Shown: piece by piece, positions 62,001-64,000 of the stretch
How the letters are laid out: each line of letters begins with the position of its first letter
How positions within the stretch are numbered: the stretch's first letter is position 1
Source: DASRHY01 sp035650275
GTDB lineage: Bacteria; Actinomycetota; Actinomycetes; Propionibacteriales; Kribbellaceae
Assembly (NCBI GenBank): GCA_035650275.1
Contig: DASRHY010000100.1
Location: 1 to 64,000 of the forward strand
Reading direction: 5' to 3'
Length of the DNA stretch: 64,000 nt
The notes under the pieces: generated by a model
Told to the model about the DNA's origin: nothing
What the model saw: only the letters and a program-made list of their open reading frames with translations
Databases searched by the model: none
Made by a program: the position numbers and the translations under genes

Positions 62001-63191
62001 CAGCAGGTCACCGTGACCGCCGGCGGCGAGACCATCCATGCCGACCTCGGCAGCACCGGCGTGATCCGCTTCCCGCAGCGCGCGGTCGACGGGCTGATCA
62101 TCACCATTCCCGCCCAGCCGCGCACCGCGTCGTACGACCCGACCACGGGTGAGACGCGCTGGCTGCCGTGGGGACTGAGCGAGATCGAGGTACCGGCACT
62201 CGGCAGCCGCCACGCGGACACCGGGACGCCGGTCGTGGTGCCGTGCGGGCAGGGCCCGGCGGTCGCGATCGACGACACGATGCACCGCACCAGGGTCGAG
62301 GCGACCGTCGGGCAGCTCGAGTCGCTGAGCGAGCTGACCGTGACACCGTGCGGTGCGGACGGCGCGCGGGTCCGGCTGTCCCGGGGCGAGCACCGGCTGG
62401 TGATGAACGCGACCAGCGCCTGGCGGCCGGTGGCGGCCGGGCTGCGGGCGGACACCGCGGTGAGCGGCGGCAGCGACGTGCTGCCCGAACCGCGGGTGGT
62501 GCGCTGGGGGAAGACGTCCCGGGCGCTCGCCCTGAACGACCGGCCGGCCGGCAGCCTGCTGGTGATCGCCGAGAACGCGAACCCGGGCTGGCGCGCCACC
62601 CTCGACGGCCGGCCACTGCGCGCGGTGCAGGTGGACGGCTGGCAGCAGGGGTTCGCCGTGCCGGCCGGCAGTGCGGGCCTGGTCGAGCTCAGCTTCGGGC
62701 CGTCGGAGCCGTACCGGGTCGCGCTGTTCCTCGGCGGCGTAGCGCTGCTCGCGCTGCTGCTGCTCGCGTTCGTGCTCGTGTACGCCGACGGCCCGGCGCG
62801 GATCGTCCCTGCTCGCCCCCGAGCGGCGGTCAAGGTGGTGCTGGTGGTCGCGGCGCTGACCCTGCTGGCCGGCTGGCCCGGCGCGCTGCTGGGACTCGCG
62901 GCGGTGGCGGCCCGGTCGTTGCTGGCGCGTTCCGCGCTGGAGCTGCCATGGGCGGCTGCCGCCGGGACCTGCTTCACGCTGGCGGGCTGCCTGCTGGTGC
63001 TGCGGCCGTGGGGCTCGCCGGCGGGCGGCTACGCGGCCGACTCCGTACCGGCGCAGCTGCTCTGCCTGCTCACGGTCGCACTGGTCGTGGCTCCGGCCGT
63101 GCCGATCCGACGCGGTCGCGCAGGCGTCGTACCGGCCGCTCCACCGTCCGGTACAGCAGCCACGCCAGCGGAACGCTCACAGCCAGGGTGA
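59019..63191 (+). CDS. aftD: AftD-like alpha-(1->3)-arabinofuranosyltransferase (DUF3367)
   Basis: 1390 residues. Residues 20-430 form a GT-C membrane domain; the first outer loop ADTKLDLVADPVRFLGRALN holds the acidic pair expected to bind decaprenylphospho-arabinose. A long outer region follows with two discoidin/CBM-like modules (FDGDRATAW near 740, VDGLVGTGWTAD near 950). C-terminal helices occupy about 1235-1365. AftD adds branching arabinose in arabinogalactan and lipoarabinomannan of mycobacteria; the substrate in this organism may differ. Start overlaps the methyltransferase (ATGA). Its end overlaps the opposite acyltransferase by 122 bases. Confidence 0.85.
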   Translation: MTVAGVALPAEREIGAEAVWRMRRIAVCAVLFAVAFLQQPGRLVADTKLDLVADPVRFLGRALNLWEPEGFAGQLQNQAYGYLFPIGPVFALADVLQVPGWAIQRLWWGIVLSTAFLGARALAARLGIGTPATQLLAGLAYALAPRMLSTVGPVSAEAWPMAVAPWILLPLVAVAAGAPVRRSALRSGVAVALAGGVNAVLSFAAALPALLYLLTRRMGGGGWRLLAWWCAAAALGTLWWVGPLFLLGAYSPPFLDYIESARNTTAPTWLVETLRGTDHWVGFLGPQLGATWQAGLDLATNPALVLDTVIVAGLGLAGLAMRSMPERRWLCAVFLTGLLAVTFGHVGALDGPFAGTQRELLDGALAPLRNVHKFDPLIRLPLALGLAHVLSRIAWGRLAAERRLTGLTVKAVALVAVLGMAGPALAGRLAPSGSYDALPDHWQQAAAWLDANASGRALLAPGSRFGTYTWGTSHDEPLQPLTTADWEVRNAIPLVQPGHIRFLDAIEQRFASGRAAPGLASYLRRGGVEFVVVRNDLDVAAGQVTRPALVRSVLERAPGLERVADFGRIAPQPPAPGTVVDARLQQETPAVEIWRVTGPAPATVSLVPLDQVSRVSGGPESLLDLADNDLLLARPSMLAGSDGAELADGPVIMTDGMRRREVDFGASLGNRSATLTPSDPLRLHRVQPDYLPFTGAEHLTVGTWHGAADVQVSSSRSDAGVLGGTDPAEQPAAAFDGDRATAWVAAPDDAVAPWLEIRSEQPRQLPELTVDLLPASVRSLESLVVAVDQVTTTIPVTSARVHIPLPDAPWSTLRIELRTRAASALPLGIAEVSGLGVRHGLRVPDDAPADRATDVFSFTAADGHSDGCVPARGRIACLPGLVRAGEDDQRIDRTFTVTRPGEFALSMRAAPRPGDDLARRLAAATGRPIAATTSSVAVDTPVSSATAAVDGLVGTGWTADPDDDEPSIALRFRQRTLVSQLRLVTSPGLPASRPQQVTVTAGGETIHADLGSTGVIRFPQRAVDGLIITIPAQPRTASYDPTTGETRWLPWGLSEIEVPALGSRHADTGTPVVVPCGQGPAVAIDDTMHRTRVEATVGQLESLSELTVTPCGADGARVRLSRGEHRLVMNATSAWRPVAAGLRADTAVSGGSDVLPEPRVVRWGKTSRALALNDRPAGSLLVIAENANPGWRATLDGRPLRAVQVDGWQQGFAVPAGSAGLVELSFGPSEPYRVALFLGGVALLALLLLAFVLVYADGPARIVPARPRAAVKVVLVVAALTLLAGWPGALLGLAAVAARSLLARSALELPWAAAAGTCFTLAGCLLVLRPWGSPAGGYAADSVPAQLLCLLTVALVVAPAVPIRRGRAGVVPAAPPSGTAATPAERSQPG

Positions 63192-63999
63192 GCACGAAGA
63201 CCTGGAGCGTGCTGCCCGTGAAGGTCTCCAGGTCCAGCACTCGCATCACGCCCTCGAGCACGAGGATGTGGACCAGGAAGATCTCGTACGAGATCGCCCC
63301 GAGCCAGCGCATCGCCGACCCGCCGACCCAGCGGGTACCTGCGGTGAGCTCCGGCCGCAGCACGCACGGTGCGATGAGCGCCAGCGCGGCGGCCAGGTAG
63401 AGCAGGTTCTTCGTCAGGGCCTCGCCCAGCGGCAGCGGGACCAGCGTCGCAGCGCCGGCGACGGGGGTGGCCGCAACCGCGATCAGGCAGCCCGCCAGCA
63501 CCCAGCAGCTGCCCGGTGCCGCGGCCACCGTGCGTAGCACCGCCGGCGACCGTTCCCGGTCGGTCTCCCACCAGACCGCCAGTACCGCCAGCGCCATGCC
63601 GGCCGCGAACCAGTCGAGGTAGTTCGGCAGCCAGAACACCGACGAGATGTCGAACGTCACCACGGTCCGGGTCGCGACGTACCAGACCACCGTCAGTCCA
63701 CCCAGTGCGGCGCAGCCGGCGAGTATCCGCAGCGGACGCCAGCGCCGGCCGGCCAGCACCGCGACGAGGAGCCAGCCGAACACCGGCAGCAACAGGTAGA
63801 ACACGACCTCCGTCGCCAGGCTCCACATCTGCGTGAGCCCGGTGCGCTGCTGGTCGTCACCGTAGATCTGCGTCAGCGTGAGCGACCGCAGCAGCCCCTG
63901 CGGGCCGGTGCCGTCCACGCTCGGCACCAGCGCGAACGCGACCAGCAACACCACCCAGTACGCCGGCAGGATCCGCAGCGTCCGGTGCCACAGGTACCG
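63070..63999 (-). CDS. Acyltransferase-3 family membrane protein, 5' truncated by window edge
   Basis: C-terminal 309 residues; the frame is open to the window end (RYLWHRTLRILPAYW reads on the minus strand from base 63999), so the start and the family's catalytic His helix lie outside. WSLATEVVFYLLLPVFGWLL is the hallmark helix, GAISYEIFLVHILVLEG another. Such enzymes O-acetylate or O-acylate surface sugars. It corresponds to Rv0228, which lies near the same glycan genes in mycobacteria. The 3' end overlaps the AftD-like gene. Confidence 0.88.
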   Translation of the reverse strand, partial: RYLWHRTLRILPAYWVVLLVAFALVPSVDGTGPQGLLRSLTLTQIYGDDQQRTGLTQMWSLATEVVFYLLLPVFGWLLVAVLAGRRWRPLRILAGCAALGGLTVVWYVATRTVVTFDISSVFWLPNYLDWFAAGMALAVLAVWWETDRERSPAVLRTVAAAPGSCWVLAGCLIAVAATPVAGAATLVPLPLGEALTKNLLYLAAALALIAPCVLRPELTAGTRWVGGSAMRWLGAISYEIFLVHILVLEGVMRVLDLETFTGSTLQVFVLTLAVSVPLAWLLYRTVERPVRRLRDRVGSARPEPRPVRP

Positions 64000-64000
64000 C

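Overview
This is a GC-rich actinobacterial chromosome segment. The evidence is third-position G/C throughout, many GTG starts, stop/start overlaps of the GTGA and ATGA type, and several starts six or seven bases downstream of a TANNNT-like -10 box (leaderless mRNAs). The order polA, liv ABC operon, ANTAR regulator, pyk, gltDB, lgt, trpABC, trpE, hisI, hisF is the conserved actinobacterial order as I remember it from Streptomyces, read here in reverse. Together with an AftD-type arabinosyltransferase locus this points to Propionibacteriales or a relative. Kribbella is my best guess but cannot be proven from the window.

Layout. (1) 1-4.2 kb: the 3' end of a zinc alcohol dehydrogenase, a LarA/DUF2088 protein, a PlsC acyltransferase and a small membrane protein. 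(2) 4.3-6.4 kb: hisF, two MarR regulators and the C-terminal relic of a drug-efflux MFS pump. (3) 6.4-20 kb: accessory block between hisF and hisI-trp, with a double GNAT protein, D-Ala-D-Ala carboxypeptidase, a membrane phosphodiesterase, an MBL hydrolase, a DedA protein, a heterodimeric ABC exporter, a four-gene overlapping operon made of two copies of a small protein plus AbiEii-like nucleotidyltransferase module, and a HesB-like protein. (4) 20-35.9 kb: hisI-trpE-membrane protein-HGxxPAAW-trpC-trpB-trpA, then SCO1, MauE-like and DsbA-like redox genes, lgt, a VIT1-like transporter and gltBD. (5) 36-41.6 kb: metallophosphoesterase, DMT exporter, pyk, a LAGLIDADG/HTH gene, a tRNA with leucine anticodon CAA, and a PdtaR-like ANTAR regulator. 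(6) 41.7-50.5 kb: livK-H-M-G-F branched-chain amino-acid importer, a lipoprotein, DUF554, GNAT and hotdog thioesterase. (7) 50.5-53.2 kb: polA. (8) 53.6-64 kb: cell-envelope glycan locus with flippase, polytopic membrane protein, DUF2613 peptide, GT4 glycosyltransferase, methyltransferase, AftD-like arabinofuranosyltransferase and an acyltransferase-3 cut by the window end.

The most unusual non-coding content is a family of 36-nt intergenic units with conserved ends and a variable middle. It forms a perfect 36-bp hairpin at 913-1016, an inverted pair at 53236-53526 and a singleton at 6345-6380, and resembles REP/REPIN sequences. The most interesting coding content is the duplicated, translationally coupled nucleotidyltransferase module at 17323-19485. 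No CRISPR array, rRNA, insertion sequence with transposase, or prophage was seen.
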